A stretch of 64,000 nt of DNA from Garcia nutans (GCA_947685225.1 CANTUV010000009.1:1612001-1676000); one strand, 5' to 3'. Counted from the stretch's first letter, positions 1 through 11,384 are shown. Numbers and translations are program-made. Notes: generated by a model from the letters alone, not told the origin.

Positions 1-446
1 AATTTGAATAGGATAAAACTAATCATAATTTTAATAAGATAAAGTTAATCTAATTAAGTAGTAATCAACATATTTTCTAACAAAAATAATATTGTATTGC
101 TATTTTTTTTTTTTGCATCTTAGACTATTCTAATAAATTAACTTGTTGAATTTTTTCCCACATTATTTATTTACATACAAATCAAAAGTCAAAGGTAAAA
201 ATATGTTTCAATATGAGTGTGGGAAAATGATATGAATTATTTTAACACAATTTTCTCGTTGAATTTACATAATTATTTTTTGATTGAAAAGCAGAGTTAG
301 AAATTTTATTAAGATAAATTAAAATTTAAGAATAGTATAAATAAAAAAATTTAGATGCTAATGATCAGTTAATTTCTTAAAAATCTTAATATGATAAGGC
401 CTTTTATTTTTTTATGTGACTTTAACAAAAAAATTTGTGCAAAAAA
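1..446. other. AT-rich intergenic DNA
   Basis: Very AT-rich sequence with homopolymer runs. I see no gene, RNA or transposon end that I can support here. Confidence 0.6.
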
Positions 447-1135
447 ATAGATATATATATATAATTCCGTAAATTTTACCCGTTTAGTCAATTTATTTTT
501 CAAACTTTTAATTTAATCATATAGCTTCTAACTTATATTTTTTTTAACTTATAAATACAAACTCACTGAATCATATTGAGTCATATTTTCTTAACTTATA
601 AATATTTTTTTTCACTCTCTAAATCACTTCCCATCTAAAATTTAATATCTAAAATCAAATCCCTAAAATATTTAAAAATTTAATCACTTATTATATTCAA
701 TGTAAATTTTAAATTAAAAGTTTTAAAATACTATTTAAGTCATTTTTAATTTAATTAAAAATTAAAAATATATATTATTAAAATAATTTAACATATATTT
801 GCAAGTTAAGAAAAAAAATTAGAGATTAGTTTAGATTATAGATTAATATTATTTTAATTATATATATATATAAGATTAGATTTTAAAGATTTAATTTAGA
901 TATTAGATTTTGGATGAGAATGGATTTAGATGGAAAAGAATTTAGAGAGAAAAGAGATAAAAAAAAAGTGTTCATAAGTTAATAAAAACTTGATTTAGTT
1001 TTACTTAATGTGACACAGTGAATTTATATATATAAGTTAAGAAAATGCAAGTTTATGAGCTATATGATTAAATTAATGGTTCAAAGGATAAATTAATTAA
1101 ATGAGTAAAATTTAAAAGGTTACATATGTATTTGA
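447..1135. mobile_element. Small non-autonomous element with long imperfect inverted repeats
   Basis: The left arm (about 470-625) contains ATTTTACCCGTTTAGTCAAT, AATTTAATCATATAGCT and a CACTCTCTAAATC-like stretch. The right arm (about 945-1,120) contains the reverse complements of these in mirrored order, so the arms pair over about 150 bp. There is no coding capacity. A related single arm lies at 59,360-59,565. The class is uncertain; long arms are common in Mutator-like derivatives. Outer ends are approximate because flanking AT runs blur them. Confidence 0.6.
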
Positions 1136-1801
1136 TAAAAGAAAATAGTATGTTTTGAGTTTATATAGTATTTAGAATAAATGAATTTAAAAAAATTGGA
1201 TGTATCCTTTTACATTTATATCTTAATAGTATGTACTTTTCAGAAGGAAAAAATATCTAAGGTCACTATGTGTAATTTTATAAATTATAAAAATTTAATG
1301 TAATTATTTAATTTTTAATATTAAATTTTATAGTTTTAATCAGACAGATATTTTTAAAAGTTATAAAAATTTGACTGTAAGTTATTTTGGATTTTAATAT
1401 TAAGTTTTATTACAAGGGAAAAAAAATACTAATCTATAAACAATGCGATGATAGTAATTTTTTTAATCAAATATGCCTAACATTAAATATTTTTTTATCG
1501 TTTGTTAACAACATGAAAGCATGCATAAATTAAAAAATGACATAAAAAAAATTTACATGTAGGATTCGAACCTCAAATAAGAACATCATTTTTTTTTATT
1601 TACAATAATATAGAATCAAAAAATTTTAGCTTTACATTAATATACTAATTCTATGCATAATGAATAAGAAGTTTAATTCATGAAACCAAATAAATCATAC
1701 ATAGTTTTATTGTAAAATTTACTAGTATAATAAATGATTTTTTTTCTAATGCTCCATATTTTTATACAATAAAAGAAAATAATTTTATGTATCTTGTTGT
1801 T
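1136..1801. other. AT-rich intergenic DNA
   Basis: No gene seen. A lone GATTCGAACCT (near 1,562) resembles a tRNA T-arm on the minus strand, but no A box or cloverleaf accompanies it. Confidence 0.5.
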
Positions 1802-2316
1802 CAGTGGCGGAACCAGGAATTTATCGAGAGGGGGTCGGCGGTGCTGCGGTCGGCGGTCGGCGACGGCTGGCTATGGTGGCGTGGTGCTGCTGGCAGTGGG
1901 TTTGGGGAGAGGGAGAGGGATCTGATCTGAGACAGGGAGAGGGGTAGAAGACTGAAGAAGAAGAAGAACCTTTATTTTTTTTGAACCGGCCCAAGCGAAA
2001 CGACGTCGTTTAGCTTGGGCCGATTTATTTTTTTTTAATAAACCCCTAGCGAAACGGCGCCGTTTCGCCAGGGGTTTATTTATAAAAAAAATTAGTCCCT
2101 GACGAAACGACGCCGTTTCTCCAAGGGCTAATTTATAAAAAAAAAAATTAAAATTGCAGCGAGGGGTTCGTCTACCCCTCGCTGCGTTAAAATTTTGAAA
2201 CTCAGCCAAACTCAGCGGGGGCTGAGTTTTAAATTCCTCCACGCCTCCCTCCTTCTGACCGCCGGTGAGGGGGGGTCGTGTGACCCCCACACGATCCCAT
2301 AGTAGTTCCGCCACTG
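1802..2316. mobile_element. Non-autonomous hAT element with five successive hairpins
   Basis: The ends are inverted repeats: CAGTGGCGGAAC at 1,802 and GTTCCGCCACTG ending at 2,316. The flanks TTGTTGTT (1,794-1,801) and TTGTTATT (2,317-2,324) form an 8-bp target duplication with one mismatch, as expected of hAT transposition. The interior is GC-rich against an AT-rich background and holds a chain of palindromes at 1,987-2,022, 2,037-2,080, 2,092-2,131, 2,156-2,185 and 2,208-2,229. The first three share a GAAACGACGTCGTTTC-like core. The reverse-strand open frame across it is not a gene. Confidence 0.85.
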
Positions 2317-2321
2317 TTGTT

Positions 2322-2806
2322 ATTCCATATTCTGAAACATTTATTTAAATACCATATTATGAGTAGAATTAGATGTTTGGCCATCTTTATCAATAATGAG
2401 AATTTTAATCCACTTTTACTTATAACTCTTGATACAATAATATAAAATTAGTCATGACTAAAAAATGATCTTGGTAAATACAAATGAACATGTAAGATAG
2501 ATTATTTTTTATTTTTATTTATTGTCATGGCAAAGCATACAATTATAGAGTATTGTTTTCGCTGAAGTCGTAAAGGCAATTTTAAATCTGCTAATGTTAA
2601 AGCCATGAGATAAATAAATATCTTCTAATTATTATTATTATATGAAATTATTCATACTTTAATCATATGATTTATTAATTGAGTGACTATTTTTCTAAAG
2701 CATATATTAATATTAAATATCTAAAATTATAAAATATTAATATAGAAAAAAACATGATGCATCTATAAAAATATATTAGTATGAGAATGCATATTATTTA
2801 TAAATA
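2322..2806. other. AT-rich intergenic DNA
   Basis: Nothing recognisable beyond short AT-rich simple sequence. Confidence 0.5.
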
Positions 2807-2965
2807 GAGGAATACTAATTATAGTTATTTTAAAAAGTGAGTGTTCAACAGTTTATAAATAAATTTATTTATTAGGAGGATACTATAAAAAAAAATTTTA
2901 ACCAATAAAAAATAAATTATTGAACAATTACTCTCTAAAGTAATTAACTGTAATTAATATTTCTC
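2807..2965. mobile_element. MITE of about 160 bp
   Basis: The left end GAGGAATACTAATTATAGTT and the reverse complement of the right end, GAGAAATATTAATTACAGTT, match closely. Arms continue inward around GTTCAACA/GTTCAATA. Flanks TTATAAATA and TTATAAAATA resemble a 9-10 bp target duplication, which fits a Mutator-like MITE. It lies about 420 bp upstream of the PHIP1-like start codon. Confidence 0.6.
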
Positions 2966-3255
2966 TTATAAAATATTAAGCTATATGTGGAAATACAAGT
3001 TAATTAATTATTATAAATAATTAAACTTTTTTTGAACTAATATAAATAATATTAATTATTATAAATAGGTGTAGAAATTTCTTAAATTTTTTTTAACTAA
3101 TAAAAAAGAAACTATTAAACAATAATTAACAGTAATTAATATTTCTCTTATAAAAGATTTAACTAGATGTGAAAATACAAGTAAATTAATTATTATAAAT
3201 AATTGAACTTTTTTTTTGAGCTAATATAAATAATATTAATTATTATAAATAATTG
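2895..3255. repeat. Two-copy direct repeat, period about 187 bp
   Basis: A block running from an ACCAATAAAAAA-like start through TAATTAATATTTCTCTTATA to AATATTAATTATTATAAATA occurs at about 2,895-3,068 and again at about 3,090-3,255 with scattered differences. The unit includes the right half of the adjacent MITE, so the duplication followed MITE insertion. It sits in the proximal upstream region of the PHIP1-like gene. Confidence 0.7.
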
Positions 3256-3355
3256 AACTTGGGTGGGGTTACTTATTAGTAATGATGAAACGACACAGTT
3301 TCTTATCGCAAAGATTTTTTTGTTGGGTGTAAATTCAAAACAAAAACCTCTTGAG

Positions 3356-3364
3356 TTAGGGTTT
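3356..3364 (+). promoter_or_regulatory. Telo-box (TTAGGGTTT) just before the PHIP1-like start
   Basis: TTAGGGTTT, the reverse of AAACCCTAA, lies 20 bp before the start codon. This motif is known to be enriched near starts of plant ribosome-biogenesis and translation genes. A regulatory role here is inferred only. Confidence 0.4.
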
Positions 3365-3383
3365 TGATCTTGCTGAAGCAACA

Positions 3384-5992
3384 ATGGTGTTATCAAACAA
3401 GAAACTAAAGCAGAAGCTAAGAGAAGCAAAGGCGGAGTCTTTAACGGCAACCGTTTCTGGTGGGTCTGACCCAAATGGCAAGAAATTATCAAGAAACACA
3501 GAAGAGAATGCTCGACTTCAAGAGCTTATAGAGGCAGCAAAACAGAGGACCAGATTGTTGAAGAAAGAGAAAAGAAGAAAGACTCAATCTTTGCAAAAGA
3601 GTATAGAAGGGGATAATGTTGAAGATAATCAAATAATTGGGGAGAAAAAGGAAGAGAGTATAGTGGATGAGGTTGACAATGGAGAAATTAGTGAAAAAAA
3701 GAAGAAAAACAAGAAGAGAAAGAGAGAGGAAGGAGAGAATGAAGAAAAGGTTTCAATGGAGGGTGAGGTAGTGAAGGAGGCAAAGAAGTCAAAGAAGAAG
3801 AAAAATAAACAGAAGAAAAAGAAGAAGAAGGCAGCAAAGAATGTGGAGAAGGTAGCTGTTGTGGCAGAAGGGGCTACGGAGGCAACAGCAGGAACAAGTG
3901 AAAGGTAATTTTCAGAGCATGCCCATTTGATTGCAATTGATTTTGATGATGCCCATTTGCTCAAACTGGTTTATTAATCATTTTTCTTTTTGATTTGTTA
4001 AATTTTGTTATTATCGGCATTCCGGGAATAGTTTTGTTACTTTTATAAGCATAATTTTATCTTTTCTTCTTACAATTTGAAGGATATAATTTCGATGTTG
4101 ATTAAAGTGTATTAGTGGCTCTGCTATTATCCTTTGTGTCTTCCTATTATGGTTTTGTTTGAATGTGATATTTGATTAAATTTGGTTTCTGTTACTATTA
4201 TCCAATTGCATTATTTATTGCAATGTTATTGCTGCATCCTGATAATACAATGAGAAATAATTTGTGTTTAATATGGCTTAATGCTAGGTAGACAGTGTGT
4301 GGAACTGTGGATGGAGACCTACCTTTGTTATAATTGTTTTATTCTGGTAAAAGATATTATGCTCGCTAGGCTAAAAAGCTATAATGGAGATTCTTTCTTG
4401 ATTCAACCATAAGAGCTATTTTGATTCTTTTACCTGAATGCGAGAACAATTTTAGATTGGGTTAGTTTCTTTATATACCAAATTAATGACTGTCATGTCT
4501 TAATGCAATTTCCTTTGTTGAATTATTTTCTTGCAGTCAAATGAATGAGGATATTTCTACAAAAGTTTATGTTGGAGGCATTCCATATTACTCGACTGAG
4601 GATGACATTAGAAGTTATTTTGAGGGTTGTGGCACCATTACTGGAATTGATTGTATGAAGTTTACTGACAGTGGAAAGTTTAGAGGAATTGCCATAATTA
4701 ATTTTAAGGTATTGTATTTCTTTAAATTTTATGTAACGCTTGTTTCAATTTAATGTCTCTACTTTTGCAACAGTAACTTAACTTTGACTTAGATCTCAAA
4801 AATAGTATTGGTTCAATATTGAATATGAAAATATGAAAACAGGCAAACCCTTTGTTTTTTTCGTTTTCAGTAAAATTAGGTAATGAATGTAAAGATTAAG
4901 ATCTTTCATACTGTATCATAGTAGAGATAAAGGTTTACTATTTTGGATTGATCCAATGAATTGTGAAACTTTAACTCACTTGATCTGCTAAGCTGGTATC
5001 AGAGGCGCCACAAATTATGTGCCTGTAAAACTACAATGAACATGATAATGATTAATGTTTAAGCTTATCTTAGAACTTCCTCCTCTGCATGTTATTTCTC
5101 TGAATTTTGTCTTTGTTAATATAAACTTTTATATTTCTGAAACTGAAATGAAGCATCAAAGTCTTGAATATGAAGAAACCTTGTTTGTTGAATGAATTGG
5201 TATCCTTGTATTGGGTCTACCCTCATAAATCATTCTTACAGACTGAAGCTGCTGCTGGACGGGCCTTGGCTCTTGATGGATCTGACATGTGAGTGACTTA
5301 TGAGAATAATATGCTAGTTGCCCATCTACTTCCACTGTTAGTTCATTTTTCAGCATCATGCTTATGAAACTTCTAATACTCTCAGGGGTGGCTTTTTTCT
5401 GAAAATTCAACCCTACAAGACAACTCGAGCCAACAAAGTATCTGATTTTGCACCAAAAATTATAGAGGGTTACAATAGGATCTATGTTGGAAATTTGTCG
5501 TGGGATATTACTGAGGATGATCTAAGGAAAAATTTCTCAGATTGCAATATATCGTCCATACGTTGGGGTATGGACAAGGAAACTGAGGAATTCCGAGGTT
5601 ATGCTCATGTGGATTTTTCTGACAATCTCTCATTGTTGATGGCACTAAAGTTGGATCAGCAGATGGTATGTGGGCGACCCATCAAGATAGGTTGTGCAGT
5701 TCCTATGAAAGGAGCAAAAATACGTGCAAATGCTAAACCCACAGTCACAGGCAATGAAGCTGATGATATTGTGCGTGTGAGAAGTACTGCAGCCATAGTC
5801 ACGGCTGATAAAATTGTGAGTTCAAGCAGTGCTGCAGCCACAGTCACAGGTAATGAAGCTAATAAAGACAGGTTAATCACCAGCAACAGTAAGATGAGGA
5901 GGAGGACCTGCTACGAGTGTGGTCAGAAAGGTCATGGTTTTTCAGATTGCCCAAAAAAGCAAATGACTGAAACACATCCTAGTGCAAGTTAA
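3384..5992 (+). CDS. PHIP1: PHIP1-like RNA-binding protein (two RRMs and a zinc knuckle)
   Basis: Four exons join in frame: 3,384-3,904, 4,537-4,708, 5,242-5,288 and 5,386-5,992, all with GT/AG introns, giving 448 residues. The start MVLSNKKLKQ matches the plant PHIP1 N-terminus as I know it. The first ~170 residues are lysine/glutamate-rich (nuclear or nucleolar style). RRM1 has RNP2 VYVGGI and RNP1 FRGIAIINF. RRM2 has RNP2 IYVGNL and RNP1 FRGYAHVDF. A CCHC zinc knuckle (CYECGQKGHGFSDC) is near the C-terminus. Arabidopsis PHIP1 is reported to bind the cell-plate dynamin DRP1A and Ran2 mRNA, suggesting a role in mRNA localisation at cytokinesis. Only one knuckle is present here; Arabidopsis PHIP1, as I recall it, has three. 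An intact gene is likely. Confidence 0.9.
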
Positions 5993-6883
5993 ACATTTAT
6001 GAAATGTTGTTTCTCAACTTTCAATTGAAATGTTGTTTCCAGCGCTTCCTATCATTTTTATCTGGTTTGGACCAGTTAGGCAGCTGCTCTTACAATTTTG
6101 TATTCTGAGTTTACATCTGTTAAATCAGTTGAGCTCACATTTGAGTCAAGACAGAATATCTTTTTTCTTTCAATTTATTGTATTTCTTCTTTCTAGCAAC
6201 GACAGCTGTTGTTGTTTATTTCCTGAGCTTTCAACATCCATAGAAACTGTCACCGGAAGATATCAGATGAGGATTGATGCAATCCCTCTCTTTTTCCATT
6301 TCTTGGAACAAATTTCAAAATGTTTGAACTTAATGCAAATGAAATGCTGTTAGGGCCTGGTGGATCTGAAATCCTGTCTACAGTAGAAAGCTTCACAAGA
6401 TGGTTCGGTCAAAAGTGCAGTAGGAAACATGTGCAAGGTTTGTTTTTTGTTGACCTGAAAATAAGCTTCTCCTTTCATCCATCAATGTGATGACTTTAAT
6501 CAATATTTTCACAGGCTTTTGCATATCAGTTCTTGCTTCATATTTTGGATTCCTAAATTTGGAGTATTTGTGTTTTTAGACAGGTTCAGCTCCAGCAGAA
6601 ATGTTGATTTGCAGCGTCCTCTTCTGAAGACTTACCAACTACAGGTAGGTCTAAAGTAGGATGAGAATTAGAGAATCTTGTCAATCATTAGCTAAAGCCT
6701 ATTAGAGCAAGCAAATTGGGCAGTTTCCTGATATGCAAATAGCAGGTTTGAAAATTTAGGATCCTGCTGCCAAATTGGTACTCATGATTTGGGTTTCTTG
6801 GTCTGATGAAAATGGAAATTTTTTATTATACTCAGAATATTGAAACACAAATTTATGATGCAAGCAACAAAAAAAACGTCTCT
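5993..6883 (+). other. Downstream region of the PHIP1-like gene (3' UTR and beyond)
   Basis: This stretch is less AT-rich than the spacers and has exon-like segments bounded by AG and GT, for example about 6,616-6,646 (CGTCCTCTTC to CTACAG before GTAGGT). It may be a spliced 3' UTR or part of a non-coding transcript leading into the foldback at 6,884. Open frames here show no family resemblance. Confidence 0.35.
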
Positions 6884-6989
6884 AACTATATACAAGAAAT
6901 GGTCGGCCATGTTACCTTCAGCTGACTCAGAGAAAGACTCCGAAGAAGTATCAGTTGGAACATGGCCAACCATGTTTTTGTACATAGTT
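6884..6989. ncRNA. MicroRNA-like foldback (candidate)
   Basis: The 5' arm 6,884-6,914 (AACTATATACAAG, then ATGGTCGGCCATGTT) pairs with the 3' arm 6,958-6,989 (AACATGGCCAACCATG, then TTGTACATAGTT) over about 31 bp with one bulge and a few mismatches. A ~43-nt loop separates the arms. Size and pairing fit a plant MIRNA precursor. I do not recognise the mature sequence, so a young MIR gene or a small foldback element are both possible. The ORFs on both strands here are by-products of the hairpin. Confidence 0.4.
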
Positions 6990-7198
6990 ACAGTGCCGTC
7001 CTCGAAGCTTTCCCCGGAGTTCTTTTTCTCTGATATCGTTTGGTTTCTGCAGGGAATGAATAGGGATGGCGGCCGATGTTTTGTTTTAGACTCTTAGCTT
7101 TTTGTAGGATGGGTCAGGTTGCCCGCGTGACGATTTGGATAAGAGCAACCATGTGTAAATATTATTTTAATTTAGGGTTATTATCGACTATTTAACCT

Positions 7199-7244
7199 CC
7201 AGCATGGGCTCATGTGAGCCTCACACATACTGAGCCCATGGCAT
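7199..7244. other. Short stem-loop
   Basis: ATGGGCTCA and TGAGCCCAT flank a short loop that itself contains TGTGAG/CTCACA, giving a nested stem. No clear function; it could be a small transposon footprint. Confidence 0.35.
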
Positions 7245-7458
7245 TCTCCTTTTTTTTTTTTTTGAGGAATTTAAGTAATATATGCTTTTTTTTAGTTTTC
7301 ATTTGTACAGCCGTGCATGATTCTTCACATTTTTATACTTTTGAGTTTGCAATTATACGGAACGTTTAAATTTTTTTTCTTATTTACAATAAATTTTGAG
7401 TTGCAGACTGACTTTTATAAAATAAACCATTGTTTTTTTTGTCATATTACTTAATGTT

Positions 7459-7946
7459 TAGGGATGGATATTTCGTCAGTCGATTAATTAATTTATCGAA
7501 TATAATCTTATTTAAATATTTCGAAGGCTAAATGTATTAATTGCATCGATTTTTAATTTTAATAGGTTCGGTTAATTAATCGAATTAAATTAAATTAACT
7601 GGATTGATTATTTTTTTTATTTTATAATAAAAAAATATTTATAAAAAAATATTTATATAATTAACTAACTAACTAAAATTTATTAAAAAAACTAAGCAAA
7701 AAATAATTTTATTTTGCAATAAAAAATATATTTATAATAAAAATTTATATAATTAAAGAATTAAAAAAATTAATAAACAACTAATGTTTTTTAATAAAAT
7801 TTTACTTAACGATTAACTGTTTAAATCAAATTGGTTAACCGTTAACCGAATTAAAAACTGAATTAATCTAAATTCTTTAACATCCAATCAAATTTTTAAT
7901 CGGTTAATAAAAAATTCGATCGGTTAAAAGAATTATACCCATCCTA
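7459..7946. mobile_element. Non-autonomous hAT element (TAGGGATGG type)
   Basis: Ends are TAGGGATGG (7,459) and CCCATCCTA (to 7,946). They are flanked by a perfect 8-bp target duplication TTAATGTT (7,451-7,458 and 7,947-7,954). The 488-bp interior is AT-rich with many CGGTTAA/TTAACCG words facing each other and encodes nothing. Confidence 0.85.
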
Positions 7947-7954
7947 TTAATGTT

Positions 7955-9863
7955 TATGCTGTATTTATTTAGAGTTTGATTAAATTTTTTAACATAAATC
8001 TCAAGAAACTCATTATGGATGCTAGGTAATAAAAAGATAAATTATAGTAAAAAATGTTCAAATAGTTTTTTTTTAAAATAGTTTTAAAAAATACTACACA
8101 ATAAAAAAATAAAAAAGATTATATAAATGAAAAAAGATTACAAAATACAATGATCTGTGAACACTAAAAAAAATATAAAAGTGTTAAATTACAAAACATA
8201 TGACACACCCAACATATTAGATAAAATATTTTGAAGAAAAAGTTTTTCAAATTTTAACTTTCTATCAAATTTAACATATTATATCAATTTGTATATAACA
8301 TATTTATCATAAAAGTAAATCTATAAAATTATAAAAAAATTATAGAAATACTCTAAAATAATTAAATAAAATATTATATATATATATATTCAATTTAAAA
8401 TAAATACTTTAAAAATATATTACGGACTATTAAATATTTGATTGCATAACATATATGTTATATATAAGTAGAAATATATGTTGAACTGCAAAAGAATAAT
8501 GATATATAATTGTTATAAGTTTACTTATATATATATATAATTAGACATATGTTCTAAATTTGAAAAGAATAATAATATATAATTTTTATTTATTTAGTTA
8601 TATGTGAGTATATATCATGTATAACTAGATATATATGTTAAATTTAAAAAAAATAAATACTATATAATTATTATATATTTAGTATATGTGTATATACGTT
8701 ATATATAACTAGATATATATATTGAATTTAAAAAGAATTTTTAAAGATAAAAAAAATACAAAAAATCACTCAATTAAAATTTTAATTCAATAAAATTATA
8801 CTAATATGATATTTTGATAAAAAAAATAATTATTATATTTATTGAAATATTTCGATAAAAAGCTAAAACCTAAAATATGGGCACCCAATGGTTTTAGTGG
8901 GTCTAAAGTGAAATTTTAAACATAAACTTTTTCTATTTGCTCAATCAAATTAGCAACTGAACTAAGGGACTAAACTTTAAATTTTGGAATCTAAAACCAG
9001 TATTTTACTGACTTTATGATTGAGCCGCCCATACATTAGGGATATCTATTATCTATTCCTATATTTTAAAGAAGAAGAAGAATTCACTATATATAAATAA
9101 TAGAATTCACATTCTTATTTTTATTTTACCCCCCATTGATTAGCCCTTTATCGCTTTGTTTGTTGTCCTTGCTTTTAAATTTAATTACTTTAATATCATT
9201 TTGCTTTTACTGAGCTTTATTATCATTGTAAAATTTTTTTTTTCTATATTCTAATTTTCTACTATTCCATAAATATTTTTCTGAGCTAATTTTAAAAGTT
9301 TACCTATTAATTGAATTTAACTTATTTAACTATTGTCATTTTTTTAAAAATAAAATATGATCCTTAAAATTATTATAATATTTTTTATAATAAAAAAATT
9401 AAATATAATAATTCAAATTAAAAAATATATTTTAATATTTAAAAGAGAAGCAAAATCTTTATAGATAAATAATAATTTCACTTTTTCTTTATCCATTTTT
9501 CCCTCATATAAAAAAATGATTGTATATTAACAAGGAAAAATGATAGTTCTTTTGTGCAATTGTGCCGTCATTTGATTTTATGTCATTCTATATCTACAGT
9601 CAATCTTCTTCTGCTTGGTGTCCAAGCATACATTTAGGATGTTGACATTTATTCACATCTAACTCCACTTACTTTACTTAGCTGTGAAATTATATTAAAT
9701 GTAGCTGCAAATTATATAAGTTGCAAGGTTACTTCTTCATCTATTAGCATAGTAATAATGAAGCCCAGCTAATTAAAAAATTAATAAATAAATATTATTT
9801 TTCTCCAAAATACCTTCTCTATTAAGGTCTTTGTATTATTATAAATATAACTATTTGCATATC
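7955..9863. other. AT-rich intergenic DNA
   Basis: No gene found. It contains the degenerate AT repeat at 8,444-8,740 and simple sequence; nothing else is supportable. Confidence 0.5.
8444..8740. repeat. Degenerate tandem repeat, about four units of 80-95 bp
   Basis: Units contain an AACTAGATATATATGTT-like segment, then AAATTTAAAAAGAATAATA-like sequence, then ATATAATTNTTAT and TTAGTTATATGTG. Divergence between units is high, so it is old. Confidence 0.5.
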
Positions 9864-9871
9864 CATTTCAC

Positions 9872-10614
9872 CAGAGGCGGAGATAAAGGGGGTCCCATGG
9901 GGCCCTGTTCCCCCCTCAGTTAAAATTAAAAAATTTTTAGGTATATTTGAGAATGAATATTACATTGGTTGAGATGGAACAGCTTGGCCTTACTATGTGA
10001 GAGCACGCAACTTCGATCCACGCTCCCAATATTTTTCATCCTTTTTTTTCCAATCTTTAAAACTGGGCCTTTTAATCAAGCCCATTACAAACAAACAAGA
10101 TTTGTCAATGACTCTGCCCATTACAAACAAACAAGAATAACTTAATTGTGACTCTTTCTCTTCTTTCTCACGTTTCTTCTTCGTTAATTCCTTTTTCTTT
10201 CTTTTTTTTTCAGATAACAGTTTCTTCCTTTTTCAATTTCATTCTTTCACCGATTGGCACCAGCAAGGCAGCGGCAACAAGTTAAGAATAGGTACACCAC
10301 TTACTTTTAATCTCATATTTATTTTGTTGCAATTTTTTTATCTTGCTAAAATGAATTGAAATTTGAAAAATAATGAATTAAGAAATTGGCTTGAATACTT
10401 GAGGACATTATAAATTTGAAATGTTTAATTTGATTTTGTAGTATGAAGTTTTTTTTTTTTTTGAGAAAAGTAGTATGAAGTTAAATTGAAATTATTATTT
10501 TTTTGTAGTTTATAATCTGGAATTTTTTTATTTCTTTTATAATTTGATATTTTTAATGTTTAGTATTTAAGTTGAATTGGACCCCCCTTATCTAAAATCC
10601 TGGCTAGGCCACTG
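9872..10614. mobile_element. Non-autonomous hAT element (743 bp)
   Basis: The left end CAGAGGCGGAGATAAAGGGG and the reverse complement of the right end, CAGTGGCCTAGCCAGGAT, are related to the element at 1,802. It is flanked by a perfect 8-bp duplication CATTTCAC (9,864-9,871 and 10,615-10,622). The interior has pyrimidine-rich tracts and a possible donor (AATAG/GTACAC near 10,290), perhaps the leader of a deleted transposase gene. A tRNA-like A box TGGTTGAGATGG and a weak B box CTTCGATCC lie near 9,968-10,020. Confidence 0.85.
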
Positions 10615-10675
10615 CATTTCACAAAAGCTCAAATTTAATAATGTTCAGATTAGTGTCGTTCTCTGTGGTTCATAT

Positions 10676-10822
10676 TTTTAATGCTAACTTTTTAACACCA
10701 AAAAAAGAAGCTTCAAGTCCATTATCTGTTCGCTCAATATAACATTTATTCCGAACTCCTTCAACTATAATTTCAAGGACATCTGTCAAACGAGCACTAA
10801 ATTTTTCATCAATCCAATAATC
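10676..10822 (-). pseudogene. Exon-like coding fragment of unknown family
   Basis: On the minus strand, after a TTTTTAG acceptor-like site, about 48 codons are open. The translation looks protein-like (it includes IDEKFSARLTDVLEIIVEG and IERTDNGLEASFFG) and ends at TGA. I do not recognise the family and see no neighbouring exons, so it may be a relic of a decayed gene or a transposon-carried fragment. Confidence 0.3.
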
Positions 10823-11326
10823 TAAAAACTAAAATTTATATTAAAAAAAACGATATGCACGAAGACTATAATTATGAAACAAATAAAACTGATCACATGT
10901 ATATTTCATTATATGCTTACTTTGATTAATTTTTATTATTTAAAAGAAATAGTAACTAATATTCTTATATTTTAACTATACTTTTTGTCAGTGACAACAA
11001 TGAGTCAAGTACTGTCGGTATTTTTTCAGATAGTTCTACTATTTTTCAATAAAAAATATCAGTAAAATCTTAATATTGATCTTCAACTATTTATATATTC
11101 TTGTTATTATCTATTATCTATTATATAAGATATTGGTCATATTAATTTCTTTTGTTTAGGAGTAACTTTTTTATAAACATTTTAATTTCCTTATACTCCT
11201 TGTTATATATAATAATTATATCAATATTTTATTTATTTTACACTCAATTAATAATATCTTATTCTTAATTTATAATATAATATCTTATATCTATAAAGTA
11301 ATACAATGTCGTCATTTTAATATAAA

Positions 11327-11384
11327 TTAAAAGTGGATGTAGTTTCACTGTAGATCTATAGTGAAATTGCTTGCACTTTTTTAA
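11327..11384. repeat. Near-perfect palindrome of about 58 bp
   Basis: It is centred on TAGATCTA, with arms TTTCACTGTAGA and TCTATAGTGAAA extending to AAAAGTGGATG and TTGCACTTTT. It may be the core of a small foldback element. Confidence 0.5.

Noticed and set aside
1871..2314. 147-residue minus-strand open frame
   Set aside because: It lies inside the hAT element and reads across its palindromes; composition is repetitive and matches no family.
3629..3964. Phe/Ser-rich minus-strand ORF opposite PHIP1 exon 1
   Set aside because: Shadow of the lysine/glutamate-rich coding strand.
4994..5006. TGGTATCAGAGGC in PHIP1 intron 2 as a retrotransposon primer-binding site
   Set aside because: No LTRs or internal domains nearby; at most a relic or a chance match.
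6840..7097. 85-residue plus-strand ORF, and the ORF at 6,782-6,985 on the minus strand
   Set aside because: Both owe their length to the inverted repeat at 6,884-6,989 and resemble no known protein.
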